Positions 6,319 through 16,800 of a DNA stretch of 21,675 nt are shown here, one piece after another. The translations under genes were made by a program, and so were the position numbers. This stretch comes from JAQIBY01 sp964527535 (GTDB lineage: Bacteria; Bacteroidota; Bacteroidia; Bacteroidales; ML635J-15), in assembly GCA_964527535.1 (NCBI GenBank), contig CAZGPW010000010.1, forward strand, positions 1 through 21,675, in the 5' to 3' direction. Within the stretch, counting starts at the first letter, position 1; each line of letters opens with the position of its first letter. A model generated the notes under the pieces. That model was not told the DNA's origin, did not search any database, and was given only the letters and a program-made list of their open reading frames with translations.

Positions 6319-9300
6319 TTAATCTTTTACGCAACGAACGCTAAGTCCATTTGTATCTGAATAAGTTCCCCGGCCAGAACGTGTATCTTGATAATATAAA
6401 TTACGATAAAACGCATTCCCGGCAAATAATGTACTCTCATCTGTGGTCCACCAAAAGGCGTATTCAGATAGGCCTGTAGAACCTGAACTGCTGTTAATTC
6501 TGCCTGCGGGCAGAGCATTAAACCCACTTGTTCCAAAGCTGGCATGATTTTCAAGATCTCCATCCGTCCATAATGATGCGTCACTGGCAAATGCACTTCC
6601 TACATCATCTCCCCTGTATCCTTCAACGTTCCATTCAGAATTATCTCCATAATCGTAAGTAGCATCCACTTCTCCTTCAAGTTCCTGCCATTCATCATCG
6701 CTGGGCATGTGCCAACCATCGGGGCAAATTCCCTGTACGCCACTTGGATTGGCAGAGCTGGAGGAAGCACCTTCCATAGCGGCAGTCCAATCATACAACC
6801 GGCCATAAGTATCGCAATTTGATGGATCACTATCGTAACACCAGCTGTTGCCGTTGACATTGCCTGCATAATTTAAATTTTCCACCATCCAGCACTGGTT
6901 GCCAATTTGTATGGTCTCGTAAGCAGAGCCATCACGTGAGTCAATTAAAAAATCTCCGCATTCAAAAGGCCCGCAAGATTCAGTAACAGCTGTTAATTCG
7001 GTAGAAACAGAAGTGCCACCACAGTCATCATAAGCCCAAACATACAATGAGCAGGGTGTTCCACAGGTTAATCCTGTTTGAAGGTAACTAGTGTCTGTTC
7101 CAATATCCGTTGCTGAGCCATAATCATCGGTGGTATTGTATTTATAACCGGAAGCCGTAGAAACAGCATTCCAACGCCATACAATGGAATCCGGTCCAAC
7201 GGAGTGTGAAGCCTCTGCAGGAGCATCCGGATCACCAGTGATCACATATACGTATATGCTTGATGTACTTATACACCCATTGTTGTCTTCTACGGTAAGT
7301 TCGTACACCCCTTCATCTCCTGAATCAGCGTTGTTTATTGTTTGATCTTGTCCGATTTTTGGTTCTTGAAACCATTGCCATGCAGCCCCGGTCCATTCAT
7401 AAGAAGCCATTCCGGATGGGTTTCCATATAACTGAATCTGATCACCTTCACAAACGGGTGAGTTACTTGTAGCTTCAGCATTGGGATCATTAACAGTGAT
7501 TTGCACTGTATCCGATGCTGTACACCCATTACCATCGGTTACGGTAACGGTATATGTTGTGGTGGTATCGGGCGTTGCATCAGGATTAGCATCCGAAGTG
7601 CTGCTCAATCCGCTTGCAGGGCTCCATGCATAGCTATATCCACTGCCACTGCCTCCGCTTGCTGTTGGAGAACCGCCGATTTGAACACTTTCACCAATAC
7701 AGATTGTTTCTTCAGTTCCGGCATCAGCAGTTGGGCTGTCATTAATTGTGATACTGGTACTGGTTACATTTGTACATCCATAATTGTCGGTTACAGTTAA
7801 ATAATAATCACCACCGGCAGCCGTTGTTACGCTAAGGATAGTTGGGTCCTCATTGGCAGAGCTAAAACCATCGGGGCCGCTCCAGTTATATGATGCCATA
7901 CCGGAAGGGCCTCCATCAAATAATAAATCACTGCCTTCACAAACAGGATTGTTATAAGAAATGGTGGCGGTGGGAGTACTTACTGTTACCGTTATGGTAT
8001 CAGTGTTTGTAAAACTGTTATCATCGGTTACCGTGACAATATAAGTTTCTGTTGAAGCCGGGCTGGCAGTTGGATTCGCTACGGTTGTGCTGCTTAGTCC
8101 GTTAGAAGGGCTCCATGCATAATCATACGGTGAAGTACCTCCACTGGCTGTTGGAGAACCACCAATTTCAACATTGCCACCAACACAAATTGTTTGATCA
8201 TTACCGGCATCGGCAATTGGTCCATCTGTAACGGTTACTGTAACGTTATCAGTGTCTGCACATCCGTTTCCATCTACCACGGTAACTGTATAAGATTCCG
8301 TAGCTGTTGGACTGGCTGTAGGATTGGCTACGGTGGTGCTGCTAAGGCCGTTTGACGGGCCCCATGAATAACTATAGCCACTACCGCTGCCTCCGCTGGC
8401 TGTTGGAGAACCGCCGATTTCTACACTTCCACCTGTATTAATCATCTCATCCGGTCCGGCATCAGCAACGGGATTGGCATTAACCGTTACCACTATATCA
8501 TCGGTTTCTGTACAACCATTACCATCTGTTACGGTAAGGCTATAAGTTTCTGTACTGGCGGGGCTGGCCATTGGATTGGCTACGGCGGCACTGCTCAAAG
8601 ATGCAGAAGGGCTCCATATGTAACTGTAGCCACTTCCACTGCCACCGCTGGCTGTTGGAGAACCACCAATTTCCACCGTACCTCCATCGCAAATCGAAAC
8701 ATCATTTCCAGCGTTAACGGTTGGTTTATTATTCACCGTCACGGTCATTGCATCATATGCCTGACATCCATTTCCATCTGTAACTGTAAGGCTGTAAGTC
8801 TCAGTGGAAACCGGTGTAGCAATTGGATTGGCTACGGCGGCACTGCTCAATGTTCCAGAGGGGCTCCATATATAACTGTAGCCACTGCCACTGCCACCGC
8901 TGGCTGTAGGAGAACCACCAATTACTACGCTTTCCCCATCACAGATTGCCTCATCACTACCAGCATCAGCTGAAGGAGTTGGATTTACTGTAATACTCAT
9001 ATCGTCGGTAGCAGTACATCCGTTAGCATCGGTAACTGTTACGGTATAAGTTTCTGCATTGGCAGGGTTGGCTGTTGGATTAGAAACAGAAGTGCTACTC
9101 AATCCTGTAGCGGGACTCCATGCATAACTATATCCACTACCACTGCCACCGCTGGCTGTTGGAGAACCGCCGATCACAACATCTTCTCCTTCACAGATAA
9201 TTTCATCGGTGCCGGCATCTGCGGTTGGATTTTCATACACTGTAAGGTATTCATCTGTAGTGTCTGTACAACCATATCCGTCGGTTACGGTTAGGGAATA

Positions 9301-10410
9301 AGTACCACTTGCTGCCGGGGTTGCATTTACTATGTCTGGATTTTCATTTGTAGAAGAAAATCCGTCTGGCCCTGACCATCCGTAAAAGCTCATCCCTGTT
9401 GGAGATGCTTCCAATTGAAGGGTACCCCCCTCACAAATGGGGGCATTACTGTTTATGACAGCTACCGGGTTACTAACGTTTATGGCTTGACAAGTGGGTG
9501 TGCTGGCACCACATAAATTTTCAGCTGATACACAAATATCTCCCGAGCTTGTACCAAAATCAACAGTTATGTTTGTTGTTCCTTGTCCGCTGACAATAGT
9601 TGCACCTGAGGGTACCGTCCATGTATAATCTGTAGCGCCATCCACAGCGGATATATTGTAGGTTTTACCGCTTGCATTTTCACATACCTGAACACTGCCA
9701 CTGATGGAAACAGGCGCATCAGGCGTTATATCATTTATTGAAAAAACATAATCTTCACTTGTCGCAGGGATGTCAATAATTTCTTCAAAATCACCATCAA
9801 TAAAGCCTGTGAATTTCAGTTCATCACCAATTTCATAAAGAAAAACCGATTTATTTTCACCTGATTTTAATAAGGATTTAGATTCCGGTATTTTTCCATT
9901 ATACACGAAATTGGCTTCCGAATCATGGTCAGAACCAACACGAATCATTAATATTTTTTGCAAAAATTTATCTGAATTTACCGTCACTATATAATTATTG
10001 CTTTGCCCTGCTGAAAATGTAAAATTATGCAATCCGTTATCTAAATAGTTTTCATACTGCACTATTTGCCTGCCCGTTACATCAAACACATTGATTGTAA
10101 ACTCATCCGGTTCGGGTACAAACACATCAATTTTTGTTTTTGCTGAGAACGGGTTTGGGTAATTTTGAGAGATGTAAAAACCATTTTGAACTGCCGTTTG
10201 ATCCTCTATATTGGTCAGGACAATGGTTAATACAGTGTCGGGATAGTACAATGTTGTGTCGCCTCCCTGTGTCAGGTTTTCAACAAAAACACTGTCAAGG
10301 TTAGCGTACGAACATGTATGATTTCCTGTAAAACTAAATGAAATTTCCTGTGCATTTAACGAAAATGTACAAGTGAAAACGATAAGTAAAAATAAGCCCA
10401 GTTTTTTCAT
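6319..10410 (-). CDS. Giant exported adhesin-like protein: N-terminal T9SS-tail-like module, Ig/PKD-like repeats, FN3-like, FISUMP domain
   Basis: This is a 1363-residue protein. Order by eye: signal peptide (1-20, ending SLNA); a beta-rich head with SVFVENLTQGGDTTL (40-54); residues 78-158 with the features of a T9SS type A sorting domain (SQNYPNPFSAKTKI, then INVFDVTGRQIV and ILMIRV), a module normally found at the extreme C-terminus; a linker; a PKD/Ig-like domain (232-312); an Ig-like domain (314-393); five tandem ~84-residue repeats (about 394-811), each with ADAG-D, IGGSPTASGG, WSP and TVTDGNGC segments; an Ig-like domain (812-890); a sixth copy (892-974); another Ig-like domain; an FN3-like domain (about 1056-1150); and a FISUMP (Fibrobacter succinogenes major paralogous) domain (about 1152-1363) with GNQCWMVENLNY, CPDGWHMPSDDEW and SVRCVKD. 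FISUMP proteins are abundant surface or secreted proteins of unknown activity. Acidic repeats suggest Ca-stabilised stalk domains. A surface-adhesion role is inference. Confidence 0.85.
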   Translation of the reverse strand: MKKLGLFLLIVFTCTFSLNAQEISFSFTGNHTCSYANLDSVFVENLTQGGDTTLYYPDTVLTIVLTNIEDQTAVQNGFYISQNYPNPFSAKTKIDVFVPEPDEFTINVFDVTGRQIVQYENYLDNGLHNFTFSAGQSNNYIVTVNSDKFLQKILMIRVGSDHDSEANFVYNGKIPESKSLLKSGENKSVFLYEIGDELKFTGFIDGDFEEIIDIPATSEDYVFSINDITPDAPVSISGSVQVCENASGKTYNISAVDGATDYTWTVPSGATIVSGQGTTNITVDFGTSSGDICVSAENLCGASTPTCQAINVSNPVAVINSNAPICEGGTLQLEASPTGMSFYGWSGPDGFSSTNENPDIVNATPAASGTYSLTVTDGYGCTDTTDEYLTVYENPTADAGTDEIICEGEDVVIGGSPTASGGSGSGYSYAWSPATGLSSTSVSNPTANPANAETYTVTVTDANGCTATDDMSITVNPTPSADAGSDEAICDGESVVIGGSPTASGGSGSGYSYIWSPSGTLSSAAVANPIATPVSTETYSLTVTDGNGCQAYDAMTVTVNNKPTVNAGNDVSICDGGTVEIGGSPTASGGSGSGYSYIWSPSASLSSAAVANPMASPASTETYSLTVTDGNGCTETDDIVVTVNANPVADAGPDEMINTGGSVEIGGSPTASGGSGSGYSYSWGPSNGLSSTTVANPTASPTATESYTVTVVDGNGCADTDNVTVTVTDGPIADAGNDQTICVGGNVEIGGSPTASGGTSPYDYAWSPSNGLSSTTVANPTASPASTETYIVTVTDDNSFTNTDTITVTVSTPTATISYNNPVCEGSDLLFDGGPSGMASYNWSGPDGFSSANEDPTILSVTTAAGGDYYLTVTDNYGCTNVTSTSITINDSPTADAGTEETICIGESVQIGGSPTASGGSGSGYSYAWSPASGLSSTSDANPDATPDTTTTYTVTVTDGNGCTASDTVQITVNDPNAEATSNSPVCEGDQIQLYGNPSGMASYEWTGAAWQWFQEPKIGQDQTINNADSGDEGVYELTVEDNNGCISTSSIYVYVITGDPDAPAEASHSVGPDSIVWRWNAVSTASGYKYNTTDDYGSATDIGTDTSYLQTGLTCGTPCSLYVWAYDDCGGTSVSTELTAVTESCGPFECGDFLIDSRDGSAYETIQIGNQCWMVENLNYAGNVNGNSWCYDSDPSNCDTYGRLYDWTAAMEGASSSSANPSGVQGICPDGWHMPSDDEWQELEGEVDATYDYGDNSEWNVEGYRGDDVGSAFASDASLWTDGDLENHASFGTSGFNALPAGRINSSSGSTGLSEYAFWWTTDESTLFAGNAFYRNLYYQDTRSGRGTYSDTNGLSVRCVKD
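7981..9231 (-). repeat. Five tandem 252-bp coding repeats (84 codons each)
   Basis: The marker ggagaacc, which encodes part of IGGSP on the minus strand, recurs at 8153, 8405, 8657, 8909 and 9161, exactly 252 bp apart. A sixth copy lies at 7667, separated by one different Ig-like domain (486 bp away, 162 codons). Adjacent units are very similar at nucleotide level, for example around 8625-8680 and 8877-8930, including synonymous positions. The unit at about 7981-8225 lacks two residues in the SGSGY segment. Such repeats encode the stalk of the adhesin and are prone to copy-number change. Confidence 0.93.
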
Positions 10411-10536
10411 AACATTAATTTTTTTAGTAAAAGTAATTTTTATTGTTTTTCGATGTGTAAAAATCTAAATGAATTTTCAGTAAAAAAAATAGTTTTTTCA
10501 TTAAAAATTAAACTTCATCCTTAATTTATTGCTGTG

Positions 10537-10567
10537 TAAATGTACGATTTTATTTTAAAAATCCAAA
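10537..10567 (-). promoter_or_regulatory. Candidate promoter of the FISUMP adhesin gene (-33 TTTG, -7 TACATTTA)
   Basis: On the minus strand TTTG (10567-10564) is followed after 19 bp by TACATTTA (10544-10537), one base off the Bacteroidota TAnnTTTG -7 consensus and with consensus spacing. Transcription would begin near 10530, giving a ~120-nt AT-rich leader before the ATG at 10410. Confidence 0.58.
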
Positions 10568-10646
10568 CGTCCACGTTGAAATCTCAACAGATTAAAGGGA
10601 TGAACTCACTGCATTTGATTTTTTAGTATCACAATGTAAATTTTAA

Positions 10647-13583
10647 TTATTTATAATCATTATTATTTTCTTTTATTTTTCTATAATCAGCCTTCTTGTC
10701 AATGGGGTTGGATGTTGTTCTTTTTTTGTTTTGTTTTTTGTCAATCATGTTATTAATTTCAACATCCAACTCTTTGAATCCATTTACAGGATCCCATGTC
10801 CATACTTTATTAATATCCGGCGGCGGCGAAGGTGGATTTGAAGAAATAGCTATTTTGGACATGTCAATTTTATTTTGGTCAGGTCCAATATATACCATTT
10901 TACTTTCGCAGTTTTCACATGCTTTATTGTCGGATTCTTTTTGATTAATTTCTTTTTTATCAGCAATTAAATTTTCATGAATTGTTTTCTCAATTTCTTG
11001 GGCTGTAGAGGCATTATTAATCAAATAATCGAAAGGCACCCGATCGTCAGGAGTCTCTTTGACACTGATTTCAAAAAATCCGTTTTTAACTGATTTTACC
11101 CAGAAATAAGATCCGGGATCATCTCTCATGGTAACAAAAACACGTGAGCCTTCATGAATTCTTTCATCAATAACCTTAACCGTTTTTTTACCCGGAATCA
11201 GGGAATAATTACCTGATATTACTCCTTCAGATTTAGGATTAGGATTGTACCAGCCGGGATTTATCATACACAATATTTGTCCATTTTCTTCATTCAATTT
11301 TTCCATTGCCCTGCCAACAATAAAACAATTTTCTGTTGCTTTCATTGCAAAGCCTTTTTTTGATGAAGATGTCAGATAATCTCCCGGCATGATATTACCA
11401 TTCTCATTGGTAACGTTTACGTTAACCCGGCCTGATAAACCAACCGGGATTCCATTTTCAGGATTGTTGACTAATACGGAAGGAGATGATGAATGCACCC
11501 CAATAACCAATGGGTCCATTTTTTTAGATGTGATGTATGTGAGTTCTGAACCTGTTTTATCCATTGATATTAAATCCCCTGGTGTACTGCTTCCCTGTAC
11601 GGGGAAAAATTCAGCTACATCACCAATCTGAGCGTTTGACTGAGCAAAAACATGTCCCTCAGCGTATATGCCTCCTTCTTCAAAACCACTGCTGCCAAAA
11701 TCAATATCATTACCGTAAATGGTAAAATCATACGCTCTGTATTCTCCTGTTGAAGTGGATCCATCTTCCATGCCAACCAATCGAAATCTTACCCAACTGC
11801 TTGCCGGAACATTCGATAATGAATTTGAAACGGATGTCACCGTTGTTAATCCATCTTCATTTCCGTCCATATCATCATCCCAGGCAGATGTGCTTGGTTG
11901 CGTACAGCTTTGATCGCAGCCATCTACAGTCGCATTGTAACCGTTTGTTGACCAGCTGGTGATTTTTGTGTATGTTCCATTGTTATCATAATCCCATTCA
12001 AGGTACACACCATCATAGGTGTCTTCCAGCGTACATGCATGGCTTATCTCAACACGTGTATCGGATGTATTCATTATTCCCGGGAACCATATGTAAGGAG
12101 AATGTGCTGCCCGGTAATGTTCAGCACCAGTGTTATCAAATTTAATGTAATCTGTACTATAACTCCATAAAGCCCCATCTGCATTATTACACACTAACAG
12201 GATATAATTCCAGTATTTATCGGTACCAAAATCAATGGAATAAAAGCTAATGTTGTTTTGAGATACGCCGCTGGGTTCGTCAGGATTTCCGACAATCATA
12301 TACCCCGTTGTTTTGGTGTTTCCCGAAAAATACCCTGCCCAATTTGTACTGCCACTACTTGCACTTCCATACACACCGTAATTGGTCCCTGACCCGCCGG
12401 AAACGTAACCATACACGCCGTAATAAGAGCTACTCCCTGTGGGACTGACTTTGCCGTAAACGCCCCTGTATCCTCCAACGAAATATCCTCCATAGCCCCA
12501 AAAATCTGACGTTGCGCATTCGCCATATACACCATAATTATCAGCGGATGCTTCAGTGCTGGTAAAATAGCCGCCGTGGTCGGTATCACTGGTAGCAAAA
12601 GCCCCGTAAGTGGCACTTCCCAGGTAGCCGTATTTATTTCCGTCATACCTGCCCAGCACAGCGTAATCACCGGAAGTTCCTGTGTTTCCGTAAACGCCTA
12701 TACTTCCATAGGTAGCATGTCTGTATCCAAGAATGCCGTAAGCACCCGAATTATCAGCAGTGCCCTTAATGGCATAGTCCCAGTCAGCAGTGGTTGGATG
12801 CAGGACATTCAGTGTTTGTGCATTTCCGGCATCGTACACCCGGAGGTAATGGCTTGCGTTTCCCTGCACTTCAAGTTTAGAAGCGGGGGTGGATGTGCCT
12901 ATGCCTATGTTGCCATCGTATTCCACATGAAAGATGCCATCGGTTCCATCGTCGTTATGGCCGATAAATAAATCGGTTGTGGCCTGTGTCCCTGTATTGA
13001 GGGTGCCCAGGGTCCAATAGTATCCTCCCTGTGTCCAGATTTTCATGAATTCTGATTGCCCGTCATAATCACTTGTGTTACCACCAATGTGAATATCTCC
13101 TTTTACATCCAGAGGCTGAAGCGGAGCACTGTTATTGATGCCCACAAAGCCTGCATAGCCATCTGCTTCACCATTGATGTGCATGCGTTCAGTGGCATTG
13201 GTTTTTATAACAAGGTCCTGGGCATCGGTGGTTCCAAGAAAGTTTGTGCCTGAAGTTGTTCCTGAATTCCCTGTAAGTGACCACCCTTTGTCAGCATCAA
13301 AAAGCATGATCCAGTCAGGAGATGCAGGTGTTCCTGAGTTGTAGTAATACCCCGGGGTGTTATCGGTTTGGTATATCAGTAGCCCTGTGGCAGGTGAACC
13401 AATGGCATCTCGTTGCGCCATTGTCATCCGCGGGATAAGCATCCCTGCCGATGTGGATTTTACATCCAGCATAGCTGATGCATCAGCGTTATTGCCGTCC
13501 GTATTTATTGCAACACCCTGGGCAAATAAAAGGTGACTTATCGTTATCAAAAGAAATGTTAATATGACTTTATGTAATTGCAT
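10647..13583 (-). CDS. Exported tail-fibre-like surface protein
   Basis: This is a 978-residue protein with a signal peptide (1-22, ending LLFAQ). Residues about 24-95 show the common Bacteroidota tail-fibre-type opening (AMLDVKSTSAGMLIPRMT, QRDAIGSPATGLLIYQTD). Then come glycine-rich fibre segments with GNIGIGTSTPASKLEVQG (224-241) and repeated YGVYG/YGAF/GGYF units (282-420), a beta-sandwich-like region (about 445-623) with acidic loops (DYDNNGTYTK, DDDMDGNEDG) and four Cys, and a conserved C-terminal region with GDVAEFFPVQG (654-664), VIGVHSSSP, VGLSGRVNVNV, GDYLTSSSKKGFAMKA and VGRAMEKL. The final ~100 residues are low-complexity, proline- and lysine-rich. Similar proteins are found on phages and as host surface fibres; here the signal peptide and neighbours favour a host surface protein. 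No T9SS tail is visible, so its outer-membrane route is unclear. No catalytic residues recognised. Confidence 0.82.
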   Translation of the reverse strand: MQLHKVILTFLLITISHLLFAQGVAINTDGNNADASAMLDVKSTSAGMLIPRMTMAQRDAIGSPATGLLIYQTDNTPGYYYNSGTPASPDWIMLFDADKGWSLTGNSGTTSGTNFLGTTDAQDLVIKTNATERMHINGEADGYAGFVGINNSAPLQPLDVKGDIHIGGNTSDYDGQSEFMKIWTQGGYYWTLGTLNTGTQATTDLFIGHNDDGTDGIFHVEYDGNIGIGTSTPASKLEVQGNASHYLRVYDAGNAQTLNVLHPTTADWDYAIKGTADNSGAYGILGYRHATYGSIGVYGNTGTSGDYAVLGRYDGNKYGYLGSATYGAFATSDTDHGGYFTSTEASADNYGVYGECATSDFWGYGGYFVGGYRGVYGKVSPTGSSSYYGVYGYVSGGSGTNYGVYGSASSGSTNWAGYFSGNTKTTGYMIVGNPDEPSGVSQNNISFYSIDFGTDKYWNYILLVCNNADGALWSYSTDYIKFDNTGAEHYRAAHSPYIWFPGIMNTSDTRVEISHACTLEDTYDGVYLEWDYDNNGTYTKITSWSTNGYNATVDGCDQSCTQPSTSAWDDDMDGNEDGLTTVTSVSNSLSNVPASSWVRFRLVGMEDGSTSTGEYRAYDFTIYGNDIDFGSSGFEEGGIYAEGHVFAQSNAQIGDVAEFFPVQGSSTPGDLISMDKTGSELTYITSKKMDPLVIGVHSSSPSVLVNNPENGIPVGLSGRVNVNVTNENGNIMPGDYLTSSSKKGFAMKATENCFIVGRAMEKLNEENGQILCMINPGWYNPNPKSEGVISGNYSLIPGKKTVKVIDERIHEGSRVFVTMRDDPGSYFWVKSVKNGFFEISVKETPDDRVPFDYLINNASTAQEIEKTIHENLIADKKEINQKESDNKACENCESKMVYIGPDQNKIDMSKIAISSNPPSPPPDINKVWTWDPVNGFKELDVEINNMIDKKQNKKRTTSNPIDKKADYRKIKENNNDYK

Positions 13584-13602
13584 AATACACTATTATTTTA
13601 AT

Positions 13603-13610
13603 CAAAGATA
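13603..13610 (-). promoter_or_regulatory. Candidate -7 element for the tail-fibre-like gene
   Basis: On the minus strand TATCTTTG matches TAnnTTTG exactly and ends 19 bp before the ATG at 13583, implying a very short leader. No clear -33 TTTG is found. The same octamer precedes the divergent GH18 gene. Confidence 0.42.
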
Positions 13611-13844
13611 AGTAAAATTATTATTGGTCTGTAATTTTTTTACGCCTATAAAATTACCATTAACCATCAAAAATGTGTAAGATTTATAATTTTGTAAAAA
13701 AAACAGGATTGTATGCGTTAATAGTGATGTGAAAAATGCCTGTAACTTGTTTTATTGTAACCGATCAGTGCTGACATAAAAAATATATGCGCCTGAATAT
13801 TTACGATTTATTTTGCAATAAATACAATATCCTTTAAAAACCTT

Positions 13845-13852
13845 TATCTTTG
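13845..13852 (+). promoter_or_regulatory. Candidate -7 element for the GH18 gene
   Basis: TATCTTTG, an exact TAnnTTTG match, ends 16 bp before the ATG at 13869 and only 7 bp before the ATG at 13860. With initiation some 7 bp downstream, the first ATG would sit at the transcript end, which favours 13869 as the start codon. The -33 region lacks a good TTTG at normal spacing. Confidence 0.42.
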
Positions 13853-13868
13853 TTGATAAATGCGTATT

Positions 13869-16800
13869 ATGAATAACTGGATAACATCGATACTTATAGG
13901 TGTTATTATTGTGTTTACAAGTTATTACAGTAATGGACAAGAATACCGGTCTATACATCAGCAACAACTTGAGCATTATAATGCACTGGGGCATTCAGCA
14001 GATGATTATTATGATATCAATCAACCTGCGCCCGTATCGCATGAAAAAATCAGCCGTCAGTGCAACCTGGAAAAGATTGTGTTTGGCTGGCATCCCTATT
14101 GGTCTAACGGGCTTGAAACCAATTATGACTGGTCTTTGTTATCCGATCTGTCATATTTTTCGTTTGAAGTGGATCCCGCTACCGGCAATCCGTCAACGAC
14201 GCATGGCTGGTTGACCTCCCCTGTTGTGGACGAAGCACTGGCAAACGGCCTGCGTGTGAATTTATGCGTCACCCTGTTTTCCGATCATGCCACATTATTT
14301 GGCAATTCCGCTGCGCAACAAAACCTTATTGATACCCTGATTTCATTGGTGCAGTTAAGAGGCGCGCATGGGGTAAACATTGATTTTGAAGGCGTATCAA
14401 CGAGTCTGAAACCCGGTTACACTGCCTTTTTGATAGATCTGTGTACACAGATGCACGCAGAAATACCAAATTCACAAGTGAGCGTTTGCACATACGCTGT
14501 GGATTGGGGCGATCTTTTTGATGAAGCAGCCATTGACCCGTATATTGATTTCTATACCATCATGGGTTATGCCTATTATTACAGTGGCAGTGAGGTTGCC
14601 GGGCCTACGGCACCTTTATACACATTCAATACCTTCAATTATAACCTTGCCAGGACAGTTAACTTTTACCTTTCACAGGGAGCCAGCAAGGAAAAGCTGG
14701 TGTTGGGGCTTCCTTATTATGGGCATGAATGGACAACGGAAAACAGCACCATCCCATCAAACGCATTGAGTTCTGTTGGATCAAAGACGTATAAGCTGGT
14801 AAAAAACAACACGTCAGGGAATTACTCAAATCCCCAATGGGAACCAACCAGTTTTACACCTTACTACGTGTTTAACGACGGTACAGATTGGCACCAGTGT
14901 TTTTGCGACGATGAAAACAGCCTGGCATATCGCTATGACTTTGTCAACATGATGGGTATAGCCGGTATTGGTATCTGGGCCCTTGGTTACGATGATGGAT
15001 ACACAGCTTTATGGAATTTGCTCCGTGATAAATTTACAGATTGTGGAACGGTGCCTTGTTCCGGGACATTTTATGATATGGGTGGCCCCGATGGGGTATA
15101 TTACAACAACGCTGATTACACTTTCACGATTGCCCCTGCAGGCGCTACACAAGTCAGCCTTGAATTTCTGAGTTTTGATATCGAAGCGGGCAGCGGTACG
15201 GAATGTGATTACGATTACATCGAAATTTTTGATGGCCCTGATGCTTCGGCTGAAAGCCTGGGGAGGTTTTGCAATACAACCGGAAATCCTGGTATTATCA
15301 CTTCTTCGGGTAATAGCCTGACGATACATTTTCATTCCGATGGAGCAACCGTCAACGATGGTTTTGAAGCGGTATGGGATTGCGTTTTGGATACAGAACC
15401 CCCGGTGACTTCAGTGTTTGCTGATGACTGGCAGGCCGGTGATTTTACGGCTTATTTCAGCGACAGCGATAATGATACAGTGAAACACCGGTTTTATCAG
15501 GTATTAGACTTTGACGGCAACGAGTGGAGAGCCAATGGTGTATATGGATATTTCAACGATAATTTCCAGGAACAAATCCATGCTGACTGGACAAACATCG
15601 GGGGCGTCTGGGCGATTGAGAATGAACACCTTGTACAAACCGATGAAAGCAGCTCAAATACAAACTTATATGCATCGGTGGAGCAGGAGGCAGGCAATGT
15701 GTATCTCTATCATTTTAAAATGAACATTGATGGATCGGGAACCAACAGGAGGGCAGGGATGCATTTTTTCTGCAGCGACCCGGAGCAATCAGGGCGGGAA
15801 AATTCTTACATGGTGTATCTCCGGGCCGACCAGAACACCGTGCAGATTTATAAATACATTGATAATGATTACAACACCGGCTGGTACACAACAAGCGATG
15901 CAACTGTGAACACAAATCAATGGTACGATGTAAAAATATTGCTGGATACAGAATCAGGAGAGATACAGGTTTTCCGGGATGGTGTCCTGGTTGCATCGGC
16001 AACAGATGATGATCCATTGATGTCAGGAACAGCGGTTTCCTTGCGTACGGGAAATTGCAATGTGCAATACGATGATGTCAAAGTGTATAAAAGCAGGGCT
16101 GACACGGCGGTTGTGCTCGCAGGTGATAACCAGGAAGTAAGGTATCAAAATGTGGATGAATTTTCTCCGGCATGCAGGATAAAGTCAATCATCACAGATG
16201 GTTCCGGCAATTTTTCAAACCTTGAAGGAACCGATGTAAACATAGACTGGACACCCCCAGCAAACCCAGGCGCTGTGAATGATGGCCCGGGAATGGATAT
16301 TGATACAACCTATACAGGTACTGAACTTTCGGCTAACTGGACATTGGCAGAAGATGCCAATTCTTTTGTTGAGCGTTATGAATATTGCATCGGATTGTCT
16401 CCCGGGGCAGACGATGTGGTTGGCTGGTCTAATAACGGTTTTGATAATACCATGACGCACACAGGTTTGAATTTGATTCAGGAATCCAATTATTACATCA
16501 GCGTGAGGGCTGTCAACGCCTCGGGGCTTACCTCCGTTTCACACACATCAAGCGATGGGGTTATGTATATTGATCCCGGTGCATTCACCGTTGCAGATTT
16601 TACAGTAGAGAATACTGAAATTTGCGAAGGAGATGCGGTTGAATTCATCAACCTGTCGCATAATGCCGATTCATGCTTATGGCTGATTACAGGCCAGCAG
16701 GATACATCCAGCACAGACATATCCCCTTCACTCGATTTGCCTGCCGGGATGTATAATGTAAAGCTCATTGCTTACAGCCAGCAGTATCAGAACGATACCG

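Noticed and set aside
7489..9231. Regular repeats as a possible CRISPR array
   Set aside because: The period is 252 bp, exactly in frame, and the units code for protein domains.
10647..13583. Tail-fibre-like gene as evidence of a prophage
   Set aside because: It carries a signal peptide, no other phage genes are near, and such proteins are common as host surface proteins in this phylum.
13752..13994. 80-codon minus-strand reading frame in the divergent promoter region
   Set aside because: It overlaps the start of the GH18 gene and the promoter elements; its sequence is unlike a protein.
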